64,000 bases of DNA from the NCBI RefSeq assembly GCF_014250675.1, contig NZ_JACHTG010000004.1, forward strand, positions 682,001 to 746,000, written 5' to 3'. Under the pieces are notes generated by a model. The model was not told where the DNA came from and made no database searches. It saw only the letters and a list, made by a program, of their open reading frames with translations. Origin of the DNA: Cetobacterium sp. 8H. Lineage in GTDB: Bacteria > Fusobacteriota > Fusobacteriia > Fusobacteriales > Fusobacteriaceae. The stretch's first letter is position 1, and every line of letters begins with the position of its first letter. The position numbers and the translations under genes are program-made. This document shows positions 15,656 through 26,609 of this stretch, piece after piece.

Positions 15656-18112
15656 TTATTCTTGAGTTTCTTCAACCTCTGTCTCTTCTTCTTTAAAACT
15701 TGCTATTGATACAACTTTTTCAGAATCTGATTCACTTACTCTCATAATTTTTACACCTTGAGTTGCTCTTCCAATTATAGATATTTGCTCCACAGGAGTT
15801 CTTATAACAGTTCCTGATGATGTTATTACCATTAATTCTTCCTCATCTTTTACAGGTTTTACTGCTACTACTTCTCCATTTTTACCACTACATCTTATGT
15901 TAATTACACCTTTTCCACTTCTAGATTGTAATGGGTATTCATCTACTCTTGTTCTCTTACCATAACCATTTTCAGTTATAGTCAGTATTGTTTCATTTAC
16001 TTGATCATCTATTAACAGTGCTGAAATTACACTATCATTAAGTTTTAATGATATTCCTTTAACTCCACTCGTATCTCTTCCTGTTGCTCTTACATCATCC
16101 TTAGCAAATCTTATCGATTGTCCTAATTTTGTTGCTAAGAATACTTGTTCTTTAGAGTCTACTGGTAAAATTCCAACAAATATTATATCGTCTCCATCTT
16201 TTACTTTTATTGCTTTTAATCCGGCAGTGTTTATATTCTTATATTCACTTAGGTTCGTTTTCTTAACCATTCCATCTCTTGTTACAAATAAAAGTTCTTT
16301 ATCTTCACTAAATTCTCTTATTTTTATTATTTCTCTAACTTTTTCATCTTCCTTTAATTTAATCAAGTTTCCGATTAATCTTCCTCTTGCTTGTTTAGAA
16401 GATTCTGGAATTTGATAAACTTTCAAGTGGAAAACTCTACCTTTATCAGTAAATACCATCATAGTATCTAAGTTAGACATAACTTCCATTCTTTCAACAA
16501 AGTCATCCTCTATTGTATTTTGAGTTGAAACCCCTTTTCCGCCTCTTTTTTGAGCCTTGTACTTATCTAGTTCCATTCTTTTTACATATCCTCTATTTGT
16601 AACTGTAACAAGAACACTCTCATCTTTAATTAAATCTTCAGGTCTAATTTCCATTCTTTCTTTTTCTATATTAGTCCTTCTTGGATCGTTATATTTCTCT
16701 TTTATTGTTTCAAGCTCCTCTTTAATAATTTCATAAACTCTATTTTCATCTGCTAAAATTTCATTTAACTCAACTATTAAAGTTCTTAATTCAGCATGCT
16801 CTCTATCTATTTTATCTCTTTCAAGACCTGTTAATCTTTGAAGTCTCATCTCTAGTATTGCCTTAGATTGCTCTTCACTGAAACCATATTTATCTATTAA
16901 AGCTACTCTTGCTTCATTTCCATCTGCTGATCCTCTTACTATTTCAATTACTCTATCAATATTTTCAAGAGCTATTATGAATCCTTTCAGTAGATGTTCT
17001 CTTCTTTCAGCTTTATTTAAATTGAATCTAGTTCTTCTAGTTACAACTTCAAATCTATGCTTTAAATACTCATCTAAAATTTCTTTTAAATTTAATACTC
17101 TTGGAACATTGTTAACAAGTGCTAGCATTATCATTCCAAATGTTGTTTGTAATTCAGTATATTTATATAGTGAGTTTAGTACTAACTCTGGCTCTTCACC
17201 TTTTTTTAGTTCAATTACTACTCTAATACCGTCTCTATCTGATTCGTCTCTTAAATCTGATATCCCAACTATTTTTTTCTCTTTTACTAAGTTAGCTATC
17301 TTTTCAATTAAACTTGATTTGTTTAACTGGTATGGAATTTCATTTATTATTAAACTCTGTCTTCCATTTTTAGCTTCTTCTATTTCAATTTTTCCTCTAA
17401 CTCTAACTCTTCCTCTACCTGTTGTATATGCATCATATATTCCAGCTTCTCCATCAATTATTCCACCTGTTGGGAAATCTGGACCTTTAATATACTGCAT
17501 TAACTCTACTGGTGTTATATCTCTTTTATCAATTAGTGCTAGTATTCCATCCACTACCTCTCCTAAGTTATGAGGCGGTATATTTGTAGCCATTCCTACG
17601 GCAATTCCTGTCGCTCCATTCAATAAAAGATTTGGTAATTTTGCAGGTAAAACTATTGGCTCGTCCAATGAATCGTCAAAGTTTTTTCTAAAATCTATTG
17701 TATCTTTATCTATATCTTCTAAAAGTTCATTACTTATCTTAGACATTCTAGCTTCAGTATATCTCATAGCTGCTGCTGAATCTCCATCTATTGATCCGAA
17801 GTTTCCATGCCCATCAACCAATTCATATCTATAGGCAAAGTTTTGTGCCATTCTAACCATTGTATTATAAACTGCTGAATCTCCATGTGGATGGTATTTT
17901 CCTAATACTTCTCCAACGATTCTCGCTGACTTTTTATATGCTTTGTCACTTGTCATTCCCATCTCATTCATAGCAAAAAGTATTCTTCTATGAACTGGTT
18001 TTAATCCATCTCTTACATCTGGTAATGCTCTACTAACTATAACACTCATAGAGTAATCTAGATAGGATTGTTTCAATTCTTCCTCTATATATCTATTATT
18101 CACATTAGACAT
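15656..18112 (-). CDS. gyrA: DNA gyrase subunit A
   Basis: GyrA cleaves and rejoins DNA in the gyrase tetramer. The 818-residue protein has the N-terminal winged-helix domain with the active-site Tyr in [13 protein letters not shown] (about residue 122), the quinolone-region segment [19 protein letters not shown], the tower and coiled-coil gate, and a C-terminal beta-pinwheel of repeated blades. The GyrA box reads QKRGGKG, one conservative change from the common QRRGGKG, so negative supercoiling activity is expected. The C-terminus is an acidic tail. It starts 46 bases after gyrB. Confidence 0.98.
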   Translation of the reverse strand: MSNVNNRYIEEELKQSYLDYSMSVIVSRALPDVRDGLKPVHRRILFAMNEMGMTSDKAYKKSARIVGEVLGKYHPHGDSAVYNTMVRMAQNFAYRYELVDGHGNFGSIDGDSAAAMRYTEARMSKISNELLEDIDKDTIDFRKNFDDSLDEPIVLPAKLPNLLLNGATGIAVGMATNIPPHNLGEVVDGILALIDKRDITPVELMQYIKGPDFPTGGIIDGEAGIYDAYTTGRGRVRVRGKIEIEEAKNGRQSLIINEIPYQLNKSSLIEKIANLVKEKKIVGISDLRDESDRDGIRVVIELKKGEEPELVLNSLYKYTELQTTFGMIMLALVNNVPRVLNLKEILDEYLKHRFEVVTRRTRFNLNKAERREHLLKGFIIALENIDRVIEIVRGSADGNEARVALIDKYGFSEEQSKAILEMRLQRLTGLERDKIDREHAELRTLIVELNEILADENRVYEIIKEELETIKEKYNDPRRTNIEKERMEIRPEDLIKDESVLVTVTNRGYVKRMELDKYKAQKRGGKGVSTQNTIEDDFVERMEVMSNLDTMMVFTDKGRVFHLKVYQIPESSKQARGRLIGNLIKLKEDEKVREIIKIREFSEDKELLFVTRDGMVKKTNLSEYKNINTAGLKAIKVKDGDDIIFVGILPVDSKEQVFLATKLGQSIRFAKDDVRATGRDTSGVKGISLKLNDSVISALLIDDQVNETILTITENGYGKRTRVDEYPLQSRSGKGVINIRCSGKNGEVVAVKPVKDEEELMVITSSGTVIRTPVEQISIIGRATQGVKIMRVSESDSEKVVSIASFKEEETEVEETQE

Positions 18113-18158
18113 TATTAATTCCTCCTAGAACTTTCTTTTTATTACTGTTTATATACAC

Positions 18159-20584
<2,426 letters not shown>

Positions 20585-20607
<23 letters not shown>

Positions 20608-21685
20608 CTTGAATCTCTCCTTTATCTATTCTAAAGTTTTTAGATTCTATATTTAAATCTGTTGTAGAGCTAATAAAAACTTGTATTTCCCTTTTTTTTA
20701 AATACTTAATAATATTATCTTTTCTTATAGAATCAAAATATGAAGATATATCATCTATTAAAAAAATAGGTGATTCTCTTCTTTCTTTAATTACCATATC
20801 TATTTCAGAAAGTTTTAAGGAAAAAATAATAGATTTTTTTTCTCCTTGAGATGAATATGACTTGGCTTCTTTTTCGTTTAAAATGAATTTAAAATCATCC
20901 CTTTGGGGTCCAACTAAAGAATAACCATACCTGATTTCTTGATTTTTTAAATCCTTGATTTTTCCCCTTATTCTTTCTTCTAATGCTTTTAAATCTAAAC
21001 CTTTAAATTCTCCTATAAAGCTATCATATTTTAAGCTTAACTCTTTTTTATCATCAAAAAGTTTTCTGTAATTTAAATTTAAGATGATTGATATATTCTT
21101 TACATAGTCTATTCTTTTTAATACAATTTTTGCCGCTAATTTAATAAATTCATCCTCAAAAATTGAAAAAACTTCATCTTTATGTTTTTTTTCTTTCAAA
21201 TATTTGTTTCTTATTTTTAAAACTTTAGTGTAGTCTTTAAGGTGTTTAAAATATTCATAATTACTTTGAGCTATTTCTCCATCAAAAAAATTTCTTCTAA
21301 ACCCTGGTGAACCAGTTATAAGCTCAATATCTTCAGGAATAAAAGTCACAACATTAACTTTCCCATAAAATTGATCTAACGGAATTTTTTTCCCATTATA
21401 GTTATACTCTTTATTTTTTTTATCCATCTTTACACTCAAAGTTTTTTCTGATATTAAATCTCTATACGAGATATAACTTCCCATTTTTTCTTTTTTATAT
21501 TTTATTAATTCTACGTTTTTTGAGGTTCTAAAACTTTTTCCTGTTGCACTAAAATATATCGCTTCTAATATGCTCGTTTTACCTTGTCCATTTTTTCCAA
21601 AAAAAAGATTAAATCTAGGAGAAAAATGAATATTTTTATCTTCAAGATTTCTAAAGTTAATATAATTTATTTCAAGAATTTCCAA
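20585..21685 (-). CDS. recF: DNA replication/repair protein RecF
   Basis: RecF is an SMC-like ATPase helping RecOR load RecA at gaps. The 366-residue protein has the Walker A motif FGKNGQGKTSILEAIYF (about 30-46), the RecF signature NYINFRNLEDKNI at the start, a Q-loop region GPQRDDFKF, the ABC signature SSQGEKKSIIFSLKLSE and Walker B PIFLIDDISSYFD. Length is normal. It follows rlbA by 24 bases and overlaps the dciA-like gene. Confidence 0.96.
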
Positions 21686-21709
21686 ATTCTATTCACCTCA
21701 AAATTGTAA

Positions 21710-21916
21710 TTATCTTACTACAAACTTCATTCCTAAAAACTCAATCTCATCTCCTGGATAAAGTTTTTTTCCACGTCTTTCTTCTATTTCGCCATTAACT
21801 TTAATTTGACCATCTAAAATCAGTTCTTTTGCTTGCCCACCAGTTCCGATTTCACCAGTAAATTTAAGAAACTGATCCAACTTAATATACTCTGTTGAAA
21901 TTTTTATTTCTGTCAT
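21710..21916 (-). CDS. rlbA: S4-domain RNA-binding protein RlbA (YaaA)
   Basis: The ATG at 21914-21916 follows AGGAGGAG with good spacing; a longer reading adds 12 unsupported residues. The 68-residue protein is a lone S4 domain: YIKLDQFLKFTG, GQAKELILDGQIKVNGE and GDEIEFLGMKFVVR. RlbA/YaaA is commonly placed between dnaN and recF and is linked to ribosome biogenesis. Here it heads the recF-gyrB-gyrA set, but dnaA and dnaN are absent upstream. Confidence 0.9.
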   Translation of the reverse strand: MTEIKISTEYIKLDQFLKFTGEIGTGGQAKELILDGQIKVNGEIEERRGKKLYPGDEIEFLGMKFVVR

Positions 21917-22421
21917 TTTACTCCTCCTAAAAATATTTAGTCTATTATACATTTTACCATAAAACTGAGTTTATTTCTATAATATTTATAAGCCTTCCGA
22001 TGAGAAAATCCCTTGTGTTTAAGCTTGTTTTTATATTTTTTTAAATATTTTTATTATTTTTGTTATCTTTTTCACAATACAAACATTAGGTATCGTTTTT
22101 AATCTATTTTTTTTATTTTATTTTATATTTTTTTTAAATATAACCATGAGAATCTTCTAATTAATCACACTTTTAAAAAGTGCACACTTTTGTAAAAGTA
22201 TATTTTTTTAAAGTTTAAAGTTTTATTTTTGGTTTTTTTGTTTGTTTTTTTTATATTTAATATAAATGTTGAAAAATAAATATTCTCAATAATTTATATA
22301 ACGTTTTTTACTAGGAAACTTGTCCTATGTATATTGCGTATTTTAGAATATAATTTAAAGGATAAATTACATTTGGATAGTAATACCAAATTAAAATATA
22401 GTTATAGAGGGAGCTGGTATC
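21917..22421. other. 505-base divergent intergenic region between rlbA and nupC
   Basis: Very AT-rich, with long T runs on plus. It must hold divergent promoters for the rlbA-gyrA cluster and nupC, but no near-consensus pair is obvious for either: a TATAAT on minus shortly before rlbA and one on plus at 22358-22363 lack good -35 boxes. Two adjacent palindromes sit at 22168-22199, and a weaker inverted repeat (ATTTGG/CCAAAT) at 22371-22391. No DnaA-box cluster (TTATCCACA) is seen, so this is probably not the replication origin despite the neighbouring recF-gyrBA genes. Confidence 0.6.
22168..22199. promoter_or_regulatory. Two tandem palindromes, candidate operator
   Basis: CACTTTT-A-AAAAGTG (22168-22182) is a perfect 15-bp palindrome; ACTTTT-GT-AAAAGT (22186-22199) is a second with the same arms, about 17-18 bases away centre to centre. 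Same-phase spacing of two copies suggests binding of two protein dimers. The regulator is unknown. Confidence 0.45.
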
Positions 22422-23633
22422 GTGACTATACTGAGAAGTATAATCGGAATTTTTGCAATTTTATTTTTAGGTTATCTTCTATCGTATGATAGAAAAAACA
22501 TCAAATGGAGAACTATCTTAGCAGGTTTTGCACTTCAATTCTCATTTGCATTTTTAGTTATGAAAACTTCGGGAGGAGCTTATGTTTTACAAGCTGTTTC
22601 TAATGGATTTAATAAAGTTATAGCTCAAGCCAATGAAGGAATACAGTTTGTTTTTGGTGGACTTTATTCTCCTGGAACTAACATTGCCTTTGTTTTTGCT
22701 TTTAATGTTTTACCACTTATCATTTTCTTTGGTGCACTAATTTCTGTTTTGTATCATTTAGGAGTTATGCAACTTGTTATCAAGTATATTGGTGGAGGTA
22801 TATCTAAACTATTAGGTACTAAAGAAGCAGAATCTGTATCTGCTGCCGCTAATATATTTTTAGGACAAACAGAAGCACCTCTTGTTATAAAGCCGTATAT
22901 TGCTAATTTAAGCAAATCACAACTTTTCGCTGTTTTAACTTGCGGAGTAGCATCTGTATCTGGATCAACTCTTGCAGCTTACGCAGCTTTAGGAGTTCCT
23001 ATGAAGTACCTTATTGCTGGTTCTTTCATGGCTGCTCCAAGTGGACTTGTTTTCGCAAAGCTTATAATGCCTGAAACACAAGACGAAGGTGACGATGAGA
23101 AAATAGAATTCACTAAAAGTGATTCAGTTAACGTTATCGAAGCTGCTGCTAAAGGTACTATTGACGGTATGAATATCGCTCTTATAATAGGTTCTATTCT
23201 AATATCATTTATAGCTTTAGTTTCATTAGTTAATATGCTTTTAGGTGGTATTGGTGATTGGTTTGGAGTTCAATTAACTCTTCAATCTATATTAGGATAT
23301 CTATTTGCACCAATAACTTATGTTATGGGTATTCCTTGGGAAGAAGCTGTTTATACAGGAAGTTTATTAGGACAAAAAATGGTTTTAAATGAATTTGTTG
23401 CATATGTTGATTTTACTAAAAATATGGCAGGTTTATCTGAAAAAACTATCGCTATTATGAGTTTTTCTCTTTTAGGTTTTGCCAATATTGCATCATTAGG
23501 TCTTCAAATTGGTGCTTTAGGATCAATCGCACCTAATAGAAGAAGTGAGATTGCTCAAGTTGGTATGAGAGCCGTTTTAGCTGGTTTCTTAGCTTCAATG
23601 TTAAATGGTGTTATTGCAGGAGCTCTTCTATAA
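22422..23633 (+). CDS. nupC: NupC-family concentrative nucleoside transporter
   Basis: This inner-membrane symporter takes up nucleosides with H+ or Na+. The 403-residue protein has the family's helices and signatures: GLYSPGTNIAFVFAFNVLPLIIFFGAL, NIFLGQTEAPLVIKPY (the GQTE segment contacts the nucleoside), and GSTLAAYAALG. The start is GTG at 22422, 8 bases after GAGGGAG. It is monocistronic, with a clear terminator. No purine riboswitch is recognisable in the leader. Confidence 0.93.
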   Translation: MTILRSIIGIFAILFLGYLLSYDRKNIKWRTILAGFALQFSFAFLVMKTSGGAYVLQAVSNGFNKVIAQANEGIQFVFGGLYSPGTNIAFVFAFNVLPLIIFFGALISVLYHLGVMQLVIKYIGGGISKLLGTKEAESVSAAANIFLGQTEAPLVIKPYIANLSKSQLFAVLTCGVASVSGSTLAAYAALGVPMKYLIAGSFMAAPSGLVFAKLIMPETQDEGDDEKIEFTKSDSVNVIEAAAKGTIDGMNIALIIGSILISFIALVSLVNMLLGGIGDWFGVQLTLQSILGYLFAPITYVMGIPWEEAVYTGSLLGQKMVLNEFVAYVDFTKNMAGLSEKTIAIMSFSLLGFANIASLGLQIGALGSIAPNRRSEIAQVGMRAVLAGFLASMLNGVIAGALL

Positions 23634-23653
23634 AACTAAATATTATTATTTCT

Positions 23654-23685
23654 AAAGAGACAAATTTTGTCTCTTTTTTTTATTT
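23654..23685 (+). terminator. nupC terminator
   Basis: AAAGAGACAAA and TTTGTCTCTTT pair into an 11-bp stem, then a long T-run. Confidence 0.88.
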
Positions 23686-23721
23686 TTTTTTACAATATAT
23701 ATATATTCTTTATATCTTCTA

Positions 23722-23750
23722 TTGATTTTTAAAACTTTATGTTATATACT
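23722..23750 (+). promoter_or_regulatory. yfcC promoter
   Basis: TTGATT (23722-23727), 17 bases, TATACT (23745-23750). The inferred transcript starts about 30 bases before the ATG at 23788. Confidence 0.6.
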
Positions 23751-23787
23751 CGTACAAACAATCTTACAAAATATTTTAGGAGGAACA

Positions 23788-25287
23788 ATGAAAAAAAAGA
23801 TCAGAATACCTGATACATACGTCATCATCTTTTTTGTAGTAATTTTTGCAGCTCTTTTAACTTATTTAATCCCTGTTGGAAGTTTTACTATGGAAAAAAT
23901 CCAATATGCTACTGAAGCCGGAATGAAAACAAGAACAGTTCCAGTTCCAGGAAGCTTTAAATATGCCTTAAACAGCTTAGGTGAACCTTTGACTAAAGGA
24001 ATTCCTCTTTTTGCTGCCGGTGGCGATATGAGTGTTACTAACTATATTTTTGAAGGTCTAGTTAGTGGAGATAAATGGGGTACTGCTGTTGGTATAATCG
24101 CATTTATACTTATTACTGGTGGAGCATTTGGTATTATTTTAAAAACTAAAGCCGTTGAAGCTGGAATTCTTAATATGATAAAAAAGACTAAGGGTTCTGA
24201 AGCACTTTTAATTCCATTGGTTTTTCTTCTTTTCTCTTTAGGGGGAGCTGTGTTTGGAATGGGAGAAGAGGCTATTCCGTTCGCTATGATTCTTATTCCG
24301 ATTGTAGTTGGAATGGGATATGATTCAATCACAGGAATTTTCATGTGTTATATATCTACACAGATAGGTTTTGGAACTTCGTGGATGAATCCTTTTGGAG
24401 TTGCCATTGCTCAAGGTGTTGCAGGTATCCCTGTACTTTCTGGAGCTATGTTTAGAATCTTTATGTGGACTTTCTTTACAGCTTTCGGTATGATCTATAC
24501 AATGAGATATGCAAAAAAAGTTAAAGCAAATCCTGAAAGTTCAATCTCTTATGAAACTGATAAGTTTTTTAGAGAAGAATTTAAAGCTGATGAAGAAGAG
24601 GATTTAGAATTCAAATTTGGTCATAAACTTGTTTTTTTAACAATCTTCCTAGGAATGTCTTGGATAGTTTGGGGAGTTGTTTTCCACGGGTATTATTTAC
24701 CTGAAATAGCAGCTCAATTCACAATTATGGGAATAGTATCAGGTATCATTGGAGTAGTCTTCAAGCTAAATAATATGAATATTAATGACATTGCGACTTC
24801 TTTTAGAAAGGGAGCAGAAGATCTTATAGGTGCTGCATTAGTTGTTGGTATGGCAAAAGGTATAGTTTTAGTTCTAGGTGGTATTGATGCTGGAACTCCA
24901 ACGGTTTTAAATACAATACTTAACTCTGTTGCTGGAATTTTAGGTAATTTACATGCTTCTATCTCTGCTATAGCTATGTATTTCTTCCAATCAGTATTCA
25001 ACTTCTTTGTTGTTTCTGGATCTGGGCAGGCCGCTCTTACAATGCCTATAATGGCACCTCTATCAGACTTAGTTGGAGTTCCTAGACAAGTTGCTGTTCT
25101 AGCTTTCCAATTAGGAGATGGATTTACTAATATGATCGTTCCTACATCTGGTATACTTATGGCTATACTTGGAATAGCAAAAGTTGAGTGGGGAGTTTGG
25201 GCTAAGCAACAAATAAAGTTCCAGGGAATTCTATTTGTATTAGGAAGTATCTTTGTTGTAGCTGGAGTTTTAATGAACTTTCAATAA
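23788..25287 (+). CDS. yfcC: YfcC-family putative organic/amino acid transporter
   Basis: The ATG at 23788 follows AGGAGG (23778-23783); the longer reading begins inside the promoter and is rejected. The 499-residue protein has about 12 membrane helices and fits the YfcC/DcuC-ArcD-like family (C4-dicarboxylate anaerobic carrier fold): start PDTYVIIFFVVIFAALLTYLIPVGSF, GGAVFGMGEEAIPFAMILIPI, FGTSWMNPFGVAIAQG, and SGSGQAALTMPIMAPLSD near the C-terminus. Members are proposed to move short-chain organic acids or amino acids; the substrate here is not known. The gene stands alone between terminators. Confidence 0.85.
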   Translation: MKKKIRIPDTYVIIFFVVIFAALLTYLIPVGSFTMEKIQYATEAGMKTRTVPVPGSFKYALNSLGEPLTKGIPLFAAGGDMSVTNYIFEGLVSGDKWGTAVGIIAFILITGGAFGIILKTKAVEAGILNMIKKTKGSEALLIPLVFLLFSLGGAVFGMGEEAIPFAMILIPIVVGMGYDSITGIFMCYISTQIGFGTSWMNPFGVAIAQGVAGIPVLSGAMFRIFMWTFFTAFGMIYTMRYAKKVKANPESSISYETDKFFREEFKADEEEDLEFKFGHKLVFLTIFLGMSWIVWGVVFHGYYLPEIAAQFTIMGIVSGIIGVVFKLNNMNINDIATSFRKGAEDLIGAALVVGMAKGIVLVLGGIDAGTPTVLNTILNSVAGILGNLHASISAIAMYFFQSVFNFFVVSGSGQAALTMPIMAPLSDLVGVPRQVAVLAFQLGDGFTNMIVPTSGILMAILGIAKVEWGVWAKQQIKFQGILFVLGSIFVVAGVLMNFQ

Positions 25288-25297
25288 TATATAAAGA

Positions 25298-25328
25298 GGA
25301 TCGATTGATTAATCGATCCTTTTTTTTA
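25298..25328 (+). terminator. yfcC terminator
   Basis: GGATCGATT and AATCGATCC form a 9-bp stem with a GATT loop, followed by T9. Confidence 0.92.
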
Positions 25329-25349
25329 TATTATATAATGTATATTGAT

Positions 25350-25382
25350 AAAAATAAAAAAAAGATGTATCTCTACATCTTT
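25350..25382 (-). terminator. Terminator of the 11-tRNA operon
   Basis: On minus, AAAGATGTA and TACATCTTT form a stem with a 4-base loop followed by a T-run, starting about 12 bases after tRNA-Asp. It converges with the yfcC terminator. Confidence 0.85.
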
Positions 25383-25394
25383 AAAAATCCTTAA

Positions 25395-25471
25395 TGGCGG
25401 GAGTGACGAGGGTCGAACTCGCGACCTCATGCGTGACAGGCATGCGCTCTAACCAACTGAGCTACACCCCC
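25395..25471 (-). tRNA. tRNA-Asp (GTC)
   Basis: Full cloverleaf with encoded CCA. Anticodon stem CATGC/GCATG around loop CTGTCAC gives anticodon GTC. Identical to the copy at 50780-50856. Last gene of the eleven-tRNA operon. Confidence 0.97.
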
Positions 25472-25476
25472 ATTAA

Positions 25477-25552
25477 TGGTGGAAACAACTGGACTTGAAC
25501 CAGTGACCCCCTGCTTGTAAGGCAGGTGCTCTCCCAACTGAGCTATGCTTCC
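25477..25552 (-). tRNA. tRNA-Val (TAC)
   Basis: Stem CCTGC/GCAGG around CTTACAA gives TAC. CCA is encoded. Identical to 50864-50939. Confidence 0.97.
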
Positions 25553-25572
25553 ATCTGTATTTGATTTTTTAG

Positions 25573-25648
25573 TGGTGCCCAGAGGCGGAATCGAACCACC
25601 GACACGGGGATTTTCAGTCCCCTGCTCTACCGACTGAGCTATCTGGGC
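25573..25648 (-). tRNA. tRNA-Phe (GAA)
   Basis: Stem GGGGA/TCCCC around CTGAAAA gives GAA. CCA is encoded. Identical to 50703-50778. Confidence 0.97.
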
Positions 25649-25686
25649 ATACCTTTTTATTTCCTGCAAAAGTACCAAAGAATTAA

Positions 25687-25770
25687 TGGCGGAAGGTCAG
25701 AGACTCGAACTCTGAAGTCTTGCGACGCCGGTTTTCAAGACCGGTTCCTTACCAGTTAGGATAACCTTCC
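25687..25770 (-). tRNA. tRNA-Ser (TGA)
   Basis: Acceptor GGAAGGT/ACCTTCC, stem CCGGT/ACCGG around CTTGAAA gives TGA. It has the extended variable arm of class II tRNAs, and CCA is encoded. Confidence 0.94.
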
Positions 25771-25781
25771 TAAATTAATAA

Positions 25782-25856
25782 TGGTACCCCGTAGGGGAAT
25801 CGAACCCCTGTTTATAGAGTGAAAATCTATTGTCCTAACCGTTGAACGAACGGGGC
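25782..25856 (-). tRNA. tRNA-Glu (TTC)
   Basis: Stem ATAGA/TCTAT around TTTTCAC gives TTC. The 5' end GCCCCGTTCG is typical of tRNA-Glu. Confidence 0.96.
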
Positions 25857-25863
25857 AGGTGAG

Positions 25864-25940
25864 TGGTGGATCTAGCTGGAGTCGAACCAGCGACCACTCG
25901 GTTATGAGCCGAGTGCTCTAACCAACTGAGCTATAGATCC
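25864..25940 (-). tRNA. tRNA with CAT anticodon, elongator Met or Ile2
   Basis: Stem CTCGG/CCGAG around CTCATAA gives CAT. The acceptor is fully paired (GGATCTA), so it is not the initiator. The body also resembles lysidine-modified tRNA-Ile2, which reads ATA; the two cannot be separated by eye. Confidence 0.9.
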
Positions 25941-25947
25941 ATTTATA

Positions 25948-26024
<77 letters not shown>

Positions 26025-26029
26025 ATAAA

Positions 26030-26105
26030 TGGTGCGTCATACTGGGCTCGAACCAGTGACAACACGATTAAAAGTCGTGTGCTCTACCATCTGAGCTAAT
26101 GACGC
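26030..26105 (-). tRNA. tRNA-Lys (TTT)
   Basis: Stem CACGA/TCGTG around CTTTTAA gives TTT. CCA is encoded. Confidence 0.96.
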
Positions 26106-26114
26106 GGTAATTAA

Positions 26115-26190
26115 TGGAGCGGGAGACGAGGGTCGAACTCGCGACATTCAGCTTGGAAGGCTGACGCTCTACCAACTGAGCTACTCCCGC
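26115..26190 (-). tRNA. tRNA-Gly (TCC)
   Basis: Stem TCAGC/GCTGA around CTTCCAA gives TCC. CCA is encoded. Confidence 0.96.
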
Positions 26191-26224
26191 ATATCTTTCC
26201 ATTTTTTGGTTTATTAAGTTGTTT

Positions 26225-26300
26225 TGGTGGCGGGGGCTGGATTCGAACCAACGACCTTCGGGTTATGAGCCCGACGAGCTGCCAACTGCTCTACCCCGCG
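26225..26300 (-). tRNA. Initiator tRNA-fMet (CAT)
   Basis: The 5' CGCGGGG with an unpaired first base (C1 opposite C72), and the anticodon stem TCGGG/CCCGA with three G-C pairs around CTCATAA, mark the initiator tRNA. Confidence 0.96.
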
Positions 26301-26309
26301 ATTTATAAA

Positions 26310-26397
26310 TGGTGCCTGGGGCCGGAATCGAACCGGCACGCTATCAGATAGCTCAGGATTTTAAGTCCTGTGCGTCTACCTATTCCGCCACCCAGGC
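26310..26397 (-). tRNA. tRNA-Leu (TAA)
   Basis: Class II tRNA with long variable arm; stem CAGGA/TCCTG around CTTAAAA gives TAA. First gene of the operon. Confidence 0.96.
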
Positions 26398-26411
26398 TTC
26401 CTAGTTGAGGT

Positions 26412-26433
26412 GCGTTTCGCTTTCGCGTTTCGC
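26412..26433. repeat. GC-rich 9-bp direct repeat in the tRNA operon leader
   Basis: GCGTTTCGC occurs twice (26412-26420 and 26425-26433) with TTTC between. On the transcribed strand this makes GCGAAACGC, GAAA, GCGAAACGC, able to form small hairpins including a CGC-GAAA-GCG tetraloop. It lies in the 5' leader, between promoter and tRNA-Leu, and is striking in such AT-rich surroundings. A further small inverted repeat TGTCC/GGACA follows at 26434-26448. Confidence 0.7.
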
Positions 26434-26454
26434 TGTCCCTCACGGACATTAATA

Positions 26455-26483
26455 ATAATATCATAAAATATAATTAAAGTCAA
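26455..26483 (-). promoter_or_regulatory. Strong promoter of the 11-tRNA operon
   Basis: On minus, TTGACT (26478-26483), 17 bases, TATTAT (26455-26460), close to consensus and like the rRNA operon promoter. Transcription should start near 26448. Confidence 0.85.
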
Positions 26484-26545
26484 CAAGTTTTTTTATTTTT
26501 TTTAAAGTTTTTTAAAGTTTTTTTTCTATCATTTTTTTCAACCCT

Positions 26546-26585
26546 CTATAACCATTGAAAATACTGGTATTTCCAATGGTTATAG
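26546..26585. repeat. 40-base near-perfect palindrome after the exopolysaccharide operon
   Basis: CTATAACCATTG (26546-26557) and CAATGGTTATAG (26574-26585) pair perfectly, and the interior continues pairing (AAATAC/GTATTT) almost to the centre, giving an 18-19 bp stem. It begins about 24 bases after the last glycosyltransferase stop. Neither flank has the usual T-run directly after the stem. It may stop transcription weakly or protect the mRNA 3' end. Confidence 0.6.
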
Positions 26586-26609
26586 TATCTAAAAATTTTA
26601 TATATTTCT

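Noticed and set aside
16977..17573. 198-codon plus-strand frame opposite gyrA
   Set aside because: Antisense shadow of gyrA; Ser/Leu-rich product without recognisable motifs.
21917..22421. Replication origin next to recF-gyrBA
   Set aside because: AT-rich and divergent, but no TTATCCACA-like DnaA boxes were found and dnaA/dnaN are absent. The mnmEG block and gene direction point to an origin beyond the right edge.
22250..22421. Purine riboswitch in the nupC leader
   Set aside because: None of the conserved purine riboswitch core segments are visible; the leader is AT-rich without a matching stem pattern.
25427..25678. Minus-strand open frame across three tRNA genes
   Set aside because: It is made of tRNA-Asp, Val and Phe sequence and is not a gene; similar frames at 35462-35653 and 50674-50907 are rejected for the same reason.
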